NCBI RefSeq assembly: GCF_039540405.1
Contig: NZ_BAABEY010000029.1
Coordinates: forward strand, 62,001-126,000
From: Ravibacter arvi
GTDB taxonomy: Bacteria > Bacteroidota > Bacteroidia > Cytophagales > Spirosomataceae
Direction: 5' to 3'
Length of the DNA stretch: 64,000 nt
Made by a program: the position numbers and the translations under genes. Below the pieces are notes generated by a model, which was not told where the DNA came from, searched no databases, and worked only from the letters and a program-made list of their open reading frames with translations. Shown piece by piece: positions 35,282-45,300 of this stretch (within the stretch, counting starts at the first letter, position 1; every line of letters starts with the position of its first letter).

Positions 35282-36051
35282 GAGCGCGATTTCGGGAGAG
35301 AATAAACGAAACCATCCAATTCCGCGGCGAGCAAATCGTCCTGCGGATAGCTAAACCCCAGGTGCTGCCGGTAGCCCTCGGCATATCGGACCCCTATAAG
35401 TTTCCCGTTCCTTTCCGAAAAAGACTTCATCATCAGAACGAACTCATCTACCCCGGACATTACCTTCAACCAGTCCCGCTGGGAAGCATGATGACACAGC
35501 ATTTCTTCCTTGACCGGCATAACGTCCGTCACGTCCACCAGGAGGCTACCGGTAACTTCCGCGCCGAACCGGTCTTTTCCCTGAACGGGATCTGCATAGT
35601 AGAGGTGCGGCACCTGCGCCAGCAGCGGCAGCCCGGGAATTTCTATGTTGCCAATGGTAGCCGCCATGCAGGCGGTCTGTGCCAGGTGACTGGTGATTTC
35701 ATGGTCGAACATATAATCAGAAGGACTTGCCGTAATCACCAGCGCGGGCTGCACTTCCCTAAACAGGGCGATCACTTTGAGCAAAGTCGGCTTGTCGTAG
35801 GCGATAAACACGTCTTCCGATTCCATACAATGGTAGCTTCCGCCTACGACAGCGGCTGCATGGGCGGCTTCTACGCGGCGTACGGCGCTGATCTGCTCTG
35901 CATTCAGCCTGGCGGAACCCGCCTGTCCGGGCGTCATGCTGGCAATCACAACCTGCCATCCACTCCTGGCCAACCGAGCCAGCGTCCCCCCGCTCAGTAT
36001 CTCGGCGTCATCGGGGTGAGCCATCAGGCATAAAACAGTTTTGTTTTTCAT
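35278..36051 (-). CDS. PIG-L/LmbE-family deacetylase
   Basis: 257 residues from ATG 36051-36049. A longer frame exists, but its first 42 codons are translated repeat units (SYLKPQTSRLKPHASYLKP), so it is rejected. Zinc motif AHPDDAEI near residue 10 and a downstream HEITSHLAQT segment with His ligands fit the N-acetylglucosaminide deacetylase family. It may deacetylate a sugar taken up by the locus. Heptad array E starts 10 bp upstream. Confidence 0.9.
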   Translation of the reverse strand: MKNKTVLCLMAHPDDAEILSGGTLARLARSGWQVVIASMTPGQAGSARLNAEQISAVRRVEAAHAAAVVGGSYHCMESEDVFIAYDKPTLLKVIALFREVQPALVITASPSDYMFDHEITSHLAQTACMAATIGNIEIPGLPLLAQVPHLYYADPVQGKDRFGAEVTGSLLVDVTDVMPVKEEMLCHHASQRDWLKVMSGVDEFVLMMKSFSERNGKLIGVRYAEGYRQHLGFSYPQDDLLAAELDGFVYSLPKSRS

Positions 36052-36061
36052 GGGGTTAATA

Positions 36062-36197
36062 GGTTTGAGGTATGAGGCGTGAGGTTTGAGGCGTGAGGTT
36101 TGAGGTTTGAGGTATGAGGGGTGCGTAATTTTTGATGGGAGGTGGTTTTGGTGTCTGTCGCACGCCTTACACCTCACGGCTCACCCCTCACTCCTAC
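36062..36197. repeat. Heptad repeat array E, two-armed, running into a stop codon
   Basis: Nine in-register 7-mers at 36062-36124 (GGTTTGA, GGTATGA, GGCGTGA, GGTTTGA, GGCGTGA, GGTTTGA, GGTTTGA, GGTATGA, GGGGTGC), a 38-nt centre, then CGCCTTA, CACCTCA, CGGCTCA, CCCCTCA, CTCCTAC (36163-36197). The last unit contains the symporter's TAG stop (36194-36196). The other end is 10 bp from the PIG-L ATG. Confidence 0.92.
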
Positions 36198-37816
36198 CAC
36201 CACATCCAATACAACACCCCGTAAACTATTGCCATGATGCCCCACCAGAGCCCTACGGATTGCCACCAGGGGCGTTGGGGGTCGCTGGTCGGGAGGCTTA
36301 TCATGGCCGGTGTCCACATGAGGCGCTTTATTTCAGCGGTCTGTCTGGGTGGTGTGAACAGGCTCACGGCCACCATGATCGCCACACAAAATACCTGGGT
36401 AATACCGCCTGTTACGTAAAAATTACCCAGGCCGTGAGCGGCAATGAAGCCGGGCGAAAACAATGCCGGGATCGCTACCAGCTGAATCATTGCTCCCAAC
36501 GGAATGCCTGCAACCAAAACAACCAGGGCGGCCGCGGGCGTCGCGCGTTTCCAAAACATGCCCGCCAGGAAACAGGTAGCCACCGGGACGGCCAGGTAGG
36601 TGGCCAGCGACTGGAAGTATATAAAAATACCGCCCAGTTTCCCGATCACCGGTGCATACAAGATACTGAATGCCATCAGCACAAACGTACACCACATTCC
36701 CACGCTTACCAGCTTCCGGTCGCCGGCAGCCGGATTGATCCATTTCTTATAGACGTCGTAGGTAAACAGCGTGGAAATTGAATTCAGGAAGGCCGCAATG
36801 GTAGACATCACGGTAGACAGGATTCCCACGATAATGAGGCCCTGCAATCCGGCCGGGATCAGGTTGGCGATCAGCAAGGGGTAAACATTATCGATTTCGG
36901 CCTCGGTCAGCTGGAATGCGGTATGGCCGGTAAAGGCGAGCGCCCGCGCCATCAGTCCCGGGAACACTTCCAGGAAAGGTCGGAACAAGGCAAAGACGAG
37001 CGCAAAGACAATGGCCATCCGTACGTCCCACTCGGTTTTCCCGCCGAAACCGCGCTGTACCAATGCCTGGTTGATGCAGGAGTAAAACAGCTGCAAATTG
37101 AATAATGACAGTAAAACGGCATGCCAGGGCATCACGGGCGTGTCGGCAGGCTGCATCAGGTGGAACCCGCCCGGCGCGTGGTCCATGATATCCTGCCAGC
37201 CATTGGGAAGTTGGTCGTAACCCAGGTAAAAAAGGATACCGCCGCCCAGGAACATGAGTACAAACTGGAAGACCGAAGCATTGACCATGGACGACATCCC
37301 GCCGAAAATGGTAAACACGCCCGAAATCAGGCCGAGTACCAGTACGCTTTGCCATAGCGGAACCTCGTAAATGACCTCAAAAAGCTTGGCCCCGCCGTAC
37401 AGTACCACGGCCAGACTGAGAAAAACATAGCTGATCAGCAACAATACGCTGAAAACATTGGCGCTTCTTTTGTCGAACCGCTCTTCGAGGTACTGCGGCA
37501 TGGTAATGATATTGTTTCGCAGGTAGACCGGGAAGAAGCAAAAGATTAATGCCGTGAACACCAGGATAGCGTTCAGGTACGAGTTGACCAACGGCAGGCC
37601 TACGAAATAGCCCATCCCGTTCATACCGATGAGCTGTTCGGAATTAAGGCCGGTCGATACGTAGGCCATTCCCATAGCCCACCAGGGCAAAGACCCCCTG
37701 GAGGTAAAATAGGTGGCCGCGTCACGCTGCTGCCCCCTGCTCGACCGCAGGCCAATGAACAGAATAACTACGAAATAGCCGACAATAGTGGCAATATCAA
37801 TCGTATTTGCAGGCAT
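36194..37816 (-). CDS. Sodium/solute symporter (SSS family)
   Basis: 540 residues with about 13 membrane segments and family features near the N-terminus (VGYFVVILFIGLRSSRGQ, PWWAMGMAYVSTGLNSEQLIG) and in the core (GLISGVFTIFGGMSSMV, LQGLIIVGILSTVMSTIAAF). It imports a small solute with Na+ across the inner membrane; in this locus likely a mono- or oligosaccharide, or sugar acid, released by the upstream glycosidase-like protein. It lies 20 bp after that gene. Its stop codon is embedded in repeat array E. Confidence 0.92.
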   Translation of the reverse strand: MPANTIDIATIVGYFVVILFIGLRSSRGQQRDAATYFTSRGSLPWWAMGMAYVSTGLNSEQLIGMNGMGYFVGLPLVNSYLNAILVFTALIFCFFPVYLRNNIITMPQYLEERFDKRSANVFSVLLLISYVFLSLAVVLYGGAKLFEVIYEVPLWQSVLVLGLISGVFTIFGGMSSMVNASVFQFVLMFLGGGILFYLGYDQLPNGWQDIMDHAPGGFHLMQPADTPVMPWHAVLLSLFNLQLFYSCINQALVQRGFGGKTEWDVRMAIVFALVFALFRPFLEVFPGLMARALAFTGHTAFQLTEAEIDNVYPLLIANLIPAGLQGLIIVGILSTVMSTIAAFLNSISTLFTYDVYKKWINPAAGDRKLVSVGMWCTFVLMAFSILYAPVIGKLGGIFIYFQSLATYLAVPVATCFLAGMFWKRATPAAALVVLVAGIPLGAMIQLVAIPALFSPGFIAAHGLGNFYVTGGITQVFCVAIMVAVSLFTPPRQTAEIKRLMWTPAMISLPTSDPQRPWWQSVGLWWGIMAIVYGVLYWMWW

Positions 37817-37836
37817 ATAATCTTGTGTTCACAACA

Positions 37837-40563
37837 TTAAAATGTTACCCTGACCCGGGCCGAGCCGTTAAAGTCCTTAATGGTGACCGTCTCGGATTTT
37901 TCGTCATAGACGCCGCCCGTAACTGCCGCCGGCCGTTTGTTTTCGGGATGCGGCAGCCTGATGGTAACCGTGCGCGGCTTTTTATTCCCCGGGCAGTCGA
38001 TTGCGGCCTCAATAAAGCCCTGTTCTACGTTCGAGCTGACTTTTGCCGTAACCTCTCCGAAGTAGCTTTTCACTCCCTCCAGCAAAATTTCCTTTCCATC
38101 TTCCAGCCAGGCCCGCGGAATGGTTTTCAGCAAACCGAGCGTATCACCGTCTTCCATGTACAACATCCAGCGGGTTTCCATGAGGAACCATGCTTCTTCA
38201 TGTGTTTTATGGGCGCTGAGCCGGTACATATGTTCCCAGAAGGTATAGGTCCCCCTGTCGGCATGCGCGGAAAACGTATTGTAATAAGTACTCAGGAAAG
38301 GTTTTACCATTCCTAGTTTGGCCTGAAGCCAGTTATGACGGCTGTAGTAGGGTTGGCTGAATGCGGAATTCCCCTGGTAGTAGAGCTCGCTGTGGTAGTC
38401 GAGCAGAGTAGCGGCCTCCGGCGACTGCGGGTCAATCACCTCACAGAAAACGAGGTACAGCGGTCCCAGCAGTGCATCTGCTCCCGTAAAAGTACCATGC
38501 GACCAGAAAGTTTCCTTTTTCAGGTACAGGTTTCGCGGCCCGTCAGCTTCTGCCCAGGGGGGGAGGGTCGGCACCCAGCGGCCGTCACCCAGCGGTACCA
38601 CGGGCGAATGCCCCCATAGCGCACCGACGGTTTCCCTGATATCGTTCTTCCATGCCGCAGCTTCTCTGCCCAAACGGGCCGACAGCTCCGGATCGGAATT
38701 TTTCAACGCTTCGGCAATCCGCGACAAACCCAGGTATCCGTAGCCGTTCAGCATGAACTGGTGGAAATGATCTTCGGGATCGGCGACTTTGCCCGCGATC
38801 ATCCCGTAGCCTTTTTTCCGCAATTCTTCTTTTTTATTTTTTTCCCGCCACTCCATCAGGTATTCGCACGATTTGAGGATTCTGGCTTTGGACTGCTGCA
38901 GCCATTCCGAATCGCCGGTATAGCGAACATACTCGCCCATGTTCCATAAAGCCGCCCCGGTTTCGACCGTATACCCCTCAAAATTCTGGATAAACCCATT
39001 TTTTAATTGTGTATCCAGGAAATAATTCAAAGCTCTTTTCGCGACGTCAAACCAACCCATCGACAGGTAAAACTGGATAATAGGCGAACTTTCGGTCCCG
39101 ATCGGCGAATACACCCCGACATTGGCTGAAAGCGTACCCTGCGGGCCTTGCCCGAATGTAACCAGGTCAAGGTGGAGCAGGCCGGCCTGAAGCATTTCCT
39201 CAATGCGCTTTTCGGGCAGTCTGAGCTTTCCTGCGGCGGCAAGCTTTTGCTCCCAGTACTTCCGGGATTCAGCCAGGCGCTGCGGGAACGACTGCTTTGC
39301 CAGCAAGCCTGCCTTTTCAGCTGAAATCGGGGAATGGGGCATAAAAAAATCGTATTCAGCCTTCTCCCCCGGTTTCAACAGGATGGCCACCTCTTCGTTG
39401 GGAAGTGGCTCCCCGTTCAGGTGGGAAATACAAAAAACGTTATTGCTGCTTGTATAGGAAGAAAAACCCGTTTTTTCATCGTAGTTGTGGATCTTCTGAT
39501 ACCACCAACCGGTTCCGGGCCGCGGCGCCTTCAACCAGGCATAACGCGGGACCCTGCCCGTGTTTTCAATGGTCGTACGGCTGTACAACACCATATCCTC
39601 GTCAAAGCTGTAAGCAGTTTTCATCCGTTCTTCCAGCTCTGCCTTGTGCTCGTCTTTGAACGAGCGACCATAGCTGTGCTTGTCCGATACCACATAGTGC
39701 GTTCCTTTGTTGGTAGCCTCGGTAAGCGACTTGCCGGCGAAGGACACGAACGATATGGAATTGTATACCACATCATCGTCTTTCAGCTCCGAATGATAAA
39801 TCGGGAGCACCCCTTTATCCAATCGCCTGGAAACATTGTTTTTGGCCCCCACTCCCCTGCCCAGCACGTAGATATAAGCTCCGTTATTTTTAGTTTCCTC
39901 GACCCTTACGCCGGAAGAGGCGTATTTGGGACGGATCACTTTTCCTTCCTGTCCTACGTCCTGCAGCTCCTCGGTTATGTCAAACATCCGCATATCCCGC
40001 CCTATTCCCAGCCAGATGGGGACATTCATATCCTTGTTTTGCGGTGCAACGGCTTCAAAAGAAGTCTCCGGCTCCTTTTCGATTTGCTGAACTTTGGTAA
40101 ATGTCTTGCGTTCGAGTATCGCTTTCTCTATTTCGCCGTAAGACCGCGTGTCACCGGCTGCCGAAACCGCTACTTTATATTGAGGGAGATAGACGGGGTA
40201 TTCCCGGTTGACATCACGTAGTAAAAACGAGAACGAAAAACGGTCAGACCTGACATGTACAATGGTCGGATCAGGTCCTATACCCAAATGCGCCTCACTG
40301 ATATGCACCTGGAGGCTCCTGGTATTGTCACTGACCGCGAACTTGCTTCCGTCAGCTTTTCCGCCCCCTTTCGGTAAAATAATGCGCCCCGGCTTCCCGT
40401 TCGATACCTCGATTGAGCCGCTCTTCACGCTTCCCTCCCAAACCATGACGACACCGGCTTCAGTAGCGGGCGGCTTCTGGCCGAAAGAAAACGCCGTCCC
40501 CATAACCAGCGCCGCAAGCAATAAGATTAGTCTTGAACTCATGCCATTTTTATTTTGATCCAT
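37837..40563 (-). CDS. Secreted six-hairpin glycosidase-like protein
   Basis: 908 residues, signal peptide at the N-terminus (RLILLLAALVMGTAFSFGQ). The N-terminal half is beta-rich. From about residue 460 an (alpha/alpha)6-barrel-like part follows (QAGLLHLDLVTFGQGPQG, QFYLSMGWFDVAKRALNYFL, TGDSEWLQQSKARILKSCEYL), with a C-terminal beta domain. This layout resembles rhamnosidase-like and other six-hairpin glycosidases, but the family and catalytic residues are not certain. It is placed between SusD and the symporter, as expected for the polymer-degrading enzyme. Heptad array F fills the gap to SusD. Confidence 0.7.
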   Translation of the reverse strand: MDQNKNGMSSRLILLLAALVMGTAFSFGQKPPATEAGVVMVWEGSVKSGSIEVSNGKPGRIILPKGGGKADGSKFAVSDNTRSLQVHISEAHLGIGPDPTIVHVRSDRFSFSFLLRDVNREYPVYLPQYKVAVSAAGDTRSYGEIEKAILERKTFTKVQQIEKEPETSFEAVAPQNKDMNVPIWLGIGRDMRMFDITEELQDVGQEGKVIRPKYASSGVRVEETKNNGAYIYVLGRGVGAKNNVSRRLDKGVLPIYHSELKDDDVVYNSISFVSFAGKSLTEATNKGTHYVVSDKHSYGRSFKDEHKAELEERMKTAYSFDEDMVLYSRTTIENTGRVPRYAWLKAPRPGTGWWYQKIHNYDEKTGFSSYTSSNNVFCISHLNGEPLPNEEVAILLKPGEKAEYDFFMPHSPISAEKAGLLAKQSFPQRLAESRKYWEQKLAAAGKLRLPEKRIEEMLQAGLLHLDLVTFGQGPQGTLSANVGVYSPIGTESSPIIQFYLSMGWFDVAKRALNYFLDTQLKNGFIQNFEGYTVETGAALWNMGEYVRYTGDSEWLQQSKARILKSCEYLMEWREKNKKEELRKKGYGMIAGKVADPEDHFHQFMLNGYGYLGLSRIAEALKNSDPELSARLGREAAAWKNDIRETVGALWGHSPVVPLGDGRWVPTLPPWAEADGPRNLYLKKETFWSHGTFTGADALLGPLYLVFCEVIDPQSPEAATLLDYHSELYYQGNSAFSQPYYSRHNWLQAKLGMVKPFLSTYYNTFSAHADRGTYTFWEHMYRLSAHKTHEEAWFLMETRWMLYMEDGDTLGLLKTIPRAWLEDGKEILLEGVKSYFGEVTAKVSSNVEQGFIEAAIDCPGNKKPRTVTIRLPHPENKRPAAVTGGVYDEKSETVTIKDFNGSARVRVTF

Positions 40564-40578
40564 GTTTAGTGTTCATTA

Positions 40579-40707
40579 GTGGGTGGGAAGTCGGAAATCG
40601 GAAATCAGAAATCGGAGGTCGGAGGTCGGATACTACCGGCGTTACCTGCAACGGAACCTGCGCGGCGCGGCCGATTTCCGACTTCCGATTTCCGACCTCC
40701 CTTATTC
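40579..40707. repeat. Heptad repeat array F, two-armed, running into a stop codon
   Basis: In-register units GTGGGTG, GGAAGTC, GGAAATC, GGAAATC, AGAAATC, GGAGGTC, GGAGGTC, GGATACT (40579-40634), a 38-nt GC-rich centre, then GATTTCC, GACTTCC, GATTTCC, GACCTCC, CTTATTC (40673-40707). The SusD TAA stop (40702-40704) lies in the last unit. The arms pair over about 28 bp with few mismatches. It ends 15 bp from the glycosidase-like ATG. Confidence 0.92.
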
Positions 40708-42321
40708 ATAATTCGGATTTTGTACCAGCTTCGTATTCCTGTCTTTCGCCGCTTGCGGTATGGGCAGCCAGTAGTTCCGGTTGGCATGGAACGCCCTGAG
40801 CCCACCGGGGGCCGGTACGTAGCTATGCTCCCATTGCCCGTTCACCTGCCTGATTACCACCGCGTGCAGCGGACCGTTCAGTTTTTCCTCTGCCAGTTTC
40901 CAGCGGACCAGGTCCATCCACCTTTTTTCTTCCAATGCAAACTCTACCCGCCGTTCGCGCAGGATGGCCTTCCGCATCGAAACTTTGTCCAGGCCCGCTT
41001 TCAACGGCGGCAGCTCCACCCGCTTTCTTACCAGGTTCACCGCGTCGTAAACCGATTGATCGGGTCCAACATATTCATTTTGAGCCTCCGCATAACCCAG
41101 CAGCACCTCGGCATACCTGAACAGGATAAAATGCGCGCTGTTCTGGCTGTTCCCTACAAAAGCGTATTTCGGGTCCATCATTTTTTTCCAGTAATAGCCG
41201 GTATTGGTCGCCTCATTCAGGTTGCTCAGGTCGGTTGCGCTTCTGCTGCCTACGCCCTGTTTCATTACCATTTCGGTGCCGAGCCATTCCGATCCGTCGT
41301 ACACGATGTCATTATAGAACCTCAGCTCCCGGCCTTTGTACGGCTGCTTCGCATTATACCCCGAAAGCGGATCGGAAATGGGCAGACCATTGGCCATCAC
41401 GTAGTCGTCGACAAGTTCCTGGGTGGGGTTGGACATCCCGTAACCTCTATACTCGGTACCCACATAAGAAGGCCCCTGAACGCCGGTACGCCCGTTGTTT
41501 TTGTAGTAAGGCTTGTCAAAAATAACCTCCGGGTTGTTGTTGTTCTCTTCCAGGAAAAGCGCACGGTGGTCGGGGAACAGTTCGTAAGCCTTCAGGTCAA
41601 TCACCTTCCGGTACGCCTGTGCCGCCCTTTCCCACTTTTTCAGATCATTGCTGCCATTATTCAGCGGGCTTGCGGCAAACAATTCACACCAGGCTTTCAG
41701 GGTAAGTGCTGCCCCGGCGGAGGCCCGGCCGGTCACGGGCTTTGCTTCGAGATCTCCGGCTACGGCATCCAGCTCGGTCACAAGAAACTGGAAAGTTTCA
41801 TCAAATGTGCTTCTCGGATAGAACACCTCATCCTTCTGCTCAGCTTTGTTGAGCACAACCGTTATGAGCGGCACGCCGCCGTGGTAATTCCATAACTGGG
41901 AATAAAAGTAAGCCCGTAAAAATCTCGCCTCGGCCAGGCGCGACTTCTTCCAATCTGCGGGAAGCTGCGACGCCGTGACTTTTTCTATAAAAAGATTGGC
42001 TTTCCTGATAAAGTCATAGTTCCCCCAGAGGCTGGGTGCGTTGCTCGGCGTGTAGTTTCCCTGGCCGAATACGGTAGAACTGTATTGCCCGGCCACGCCG
42101 TTGATGGCATTGTCGGAAAAATTCTCCCAGGAGTCCGCCACATTGGGGCCGCCTACAGCCCCGTAAATATTGTTGAGAAAAAGGTCGGCGTTCGCCGTGC
42201 TGTTCCACATAATGGCGTCGGACACCTGGTCCCTGGGGACTACATCCAGTGAATCGGAACAAGCGCCCATCATGGCAACCACCAAAACGCCTGTCGCTAC
42301 TCGATAGCTTTTGAAATTCAT
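40702..42321 (-). CDS. SusD/RagB-family nutrient-binding lipoprotein
   Basis: 539 residues. Lipobox MGAC near residue 20 predicts surface anchoring. Family segments are LAEARFLRAYFYSQLWNYHGGVPL, FRYAEVLLGYAEAQNEY, VNLVRKRVELPPL and RRVEFALEEKRWMDLVRW. It pairs with the SusC encoded 10 bp upstream. Longer than the SusD of locus 1 and not closely similar to it, so the two loci probably take different glycans. Confidence 0.95.
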   Translation of the reverse strand: MNFKSYRVATGVLVVAMMGACSDSLDVVPRDQVSDAIMWNSTANADLFLNNIYGAVGGPNVADSWENFSDNAINGVAGQYSSTVFGQGNYTPSNAPSLWGNYDFIRKANLFIEKVTASQLPADWKKSRLAEARFLRAYFYSQLWNYHGGVPLITVVLNKAEQKDEVFYPRSTFDETFQFLVTELDAVAGDLEAKPVTGRASAGAALTLKAWCELFAASPLNNGSNDLKKWERAAQAYRKVIDLKAYELFPDHRALFLEENNNNPEVIFDKPYYKNNGRTGVQGPSYVGTEYRGYGMSNPTQELVDDYVMANGLPISDPLSGYNAKQPYKGRELRFYNDIVYDGSEWLGTEMVMKQGVGSRSATDLSNLNEATNTGYYWKKMMDPKYAFVGNSQNSAHFILFRYAEVLLGYAEAQNEYVGPDQSVYDAVNLVRKRVELPPLKAGLDKVSMRKAILRERRVEFALEEKRWMDLVRWKLAEEKLNGPLHAVVIRQVNGQWEHSYVPAPGGLRAFHANRNYWLPIPQAAKDRNTKLVQNPNYE

Positions 42322-42331
42322 GATCTTGGGG

Positions 42332-45300
42332 TTAGAAAGTTAGATTAAGTCCGACGGAAACCACTTTTTGCTGAGGATAGGTCCACGCGCTTGACGGCGC
42401 ATAGGACGTATTTCCGCCCAACTCCGGGTCATACAACATTTTGGTCCAGGTAAACAGGTTCTGCCCGGACACATATACTTTCGCCGCCTCAAGCCCGACC
42501 CGGCCCAGGATGCCTGCCGGAAGTGTGTAGGAAACATTGATACTCTTCAGGCGCAGATAGGCTGCATTGCCCATCCAGAATGACGAAGTCTGCATATTAT
42601 TGGCCAATGGGCTGCCGGTAAGCCGCGGGTAGGCGGCGTTTGGATTTTCCGGTTTCCAGTAGTCAAAATTAAAGGTGTACGCCTGCATTCCGTTCCAGAA
42701 AGGCATAATGGATGAAGCGTGATAGTAATAATTCACCCTGGCCGCTCCCTGGAATAACAAGTCCAGCGAAATGTTTTTATACTTCACCGAAGGCGACAAT
42801 CCATAAATAATTCTTGGCGCTGCCGACGGATCGCCGATCACGGTGAGGTCATTTTCATCAATTTTACCGTCATGGTTCATGTCCTGGTAGCGGATATCAC
42901 CCGGGCTAACCTTACCCCAGGGCTGAATGGCAATGCCCTCGTTCAGCGCGCCGTCGCCGTTAAAATCAGACTGCTGGAAAAATCCCAGAGCCTGGTAACC
43001 GAACTGGGTCCCCAACGGTCTTCCGGTCCGTCGCCGGTTAGGGTTGTCATACGTCGCCGAGGTTTCGAATACCTGCTCCAGTTTATTCCGGGCATAGGTA
43101 AAATTACCGCTTAACGATACTGACAGGTCTTTGGCAACCTGGTAACGCGAACCCACCGTAAACTCAATTCCGCGGTTCGACATAATCCCTGCATTCTGCT
43201 GGCTCAGCCCGATGCCGTATTCGAGCGGCACCACCTCGTTCGGGCTCACCAGCATATTGGATCTTTTCTCATAAAAATAGTCGATTTCCGCATTGAGCAG
43301 GCCATTCCATAGCCCCACTTCTACCCCCACATCGGTTTTGCGCGCACGCTCCCAGGTGATGTTCAGGTTAGGCTCAATTCTTTCGCTGATCCCCATAACA
43401 GGATTGCCGCCCAGAACGTGGTTACCGCCGATCACGTTATAGGTTCCCATGTACTGGAACGGGCTGCCCGCCAACGCCCCCACTTCGCCATAGGAAGCGC
43501 GGAGCTTCAGGTTGCTGAGGCCGCGTACATTTTTGAGGAACGGTTCTTCAGACAGGCGCCAACCGGCCGAAAACGCGGGAAAAAAGCCAAACCGTTTGCC
43601 GGGGGCAAAATAGTAGCTGCCGTCGTAACGGCCGCTTGCCTCCAGCATGTATTTCCCGTCAAAATCATAGGCGGCGCGGTAAACCAACCCCAATTGCTTT
43701 GCTTCCCAGGAGCTACCGTTGCTTCCCCAATCCTGCGGGTTTGAGCTCCCCATATTGATTTCATCTACCAGGAGGTCGTAGTTTCTTCTACTGGTCCCGA
43801 AACTGGCGCCGTAATTGTTTTTGGCCTCAAATACACCAATAATATTCAGGTTATTTTTCCCGAACGCCCGGTTGTAGTAAAGTCCTGCCTGGTAAGTCAA
43901 TTGCTGTGCCTTGGAATAGGACTGCCCGAGGCTCGCCTTCGGATCATTAAAAATCCCATCCGAAATCACATAGGGTTTACGGGTGGTATCAATGGTCGCA
44001 ACGTGCATGGGAGTCCGCCAGGTCTTGTCGTCGGTGAAGGTCGGGTCAAAAGCTACCGTTCCCTTGAAGCTAAGCCCCTGAACAAAAGGAAGCTCCTGGG
44101 TAAGAGTGAGCTGGGTATTGATATTGGTTGTATTGAACCGGTAGTAGCCGGTACCGAAAATGCCGGAAGCTACGTGATTCCCAAACATACCGTTGCTAAA
44201 CTCAAAGGGGCCATACTGGGGTGTGGCGAAGCCGGCCAGTTCAAAAATTCTTCCCGTTCCGTTACCGGGATAGTCGGAAGGCGGGTAGAGAAACTTCTGT
44301 ACCCGTCCGATCATCCCCAGCGAAAGCCGTGTAGTACGCGTCACTTTGGCATCCAGGTTCATATTGAGGTTAAACCGGTTATTCGATGTTGTTTTCCACA
44401 TACCTTCCTGCAGTTGATAGCCAAAACTACCGTAATATGATATACGCTCCGTTCCGCCGCTTACTTCCACATTATGCGTGGTCAGTACTGCGTTTTTGTT
44501 TACCAGGTAGTCCCATACATAGGTAGAAGGAAAAGCATCCGGATCTGTCCCGTCTTTGTATTTCTGAAGCGCGTGGTCGGAGTAAGGACGAGGCAGACCG
44601 TCGTTGGCGGCGGCTTCATTTCTCAGGCGTGCGTAATCATAGTTCGTCACGTATTTTGGAAGAACGGTCGGGTTCTGAATCCCGATGTAGCCGTTGTAGC
44701 TCAGCACCGGCTCCCCGGTCTTCCCGCGTTTGGTAGTGACCAGGATTACGCCGTTAGCGCCGGCCACACCATAAGGCGCCACTGCAGCTGCATCCTTCAA
44801 AATGGTATATGAATCAACTGTATTGGGGTCCAGCTGGCTAAACTGGCTGAAATCGCGGGGAATCCCGTCGATAATCACCAGGGGCTGGGTGGAACCGGTA
44901 GAAGAAATACCCCGTATAAAAATATTCGAACCGTCGCGACCGGGTTCGCCGGAGCCTTGCTTCAGAATAACGCCCGCCACCCGGCCGCCGATAGCATTCG
45001 TGATATTGGTAACGGGCGCCTCACGGACCTCGTCGCCTTTCAATGTTGATACCGCTGCGGTCAACGACGTTTTCTTTTGCGTACCATAACCAATTACAAC
45101 TACTTCATCCAGGTTTTTCTGATCGGGAGCCAGCGTCACATCGAGCACTTTTTGCTTCGACACCTGGATTTCCCGGCTCAGGTAGCCTACAAAGGAAAAG
45201 ACCAGCACTGCATCTTCGTCGGGAACCCGGATCAGGTACTTGCCGGAAGCATCAGTAATGGTACCGGTCTGTGTACCGCGCACCAGCACGTTGACGCCCG

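Noticed and set aside
36052..36177. N-terminal extension of the PIG-L deacetylase
   Set aside because: It is read through array E; the zinc motif lies 10 residues after the ATG at 36051, as usual for the family.
39334..40221. Plus-strand frame of 295 codons opposite the glycosidase-like gene
   Set aside because: Shadow of a well-supported secreted protein; no motif of its own.
40579..41895. Long plus-strand frame of 438 codons opposite SusD
   Set aside because: It mirrors the SusD gene on the other strand, has no recognisable domain and starts in a repeat array.
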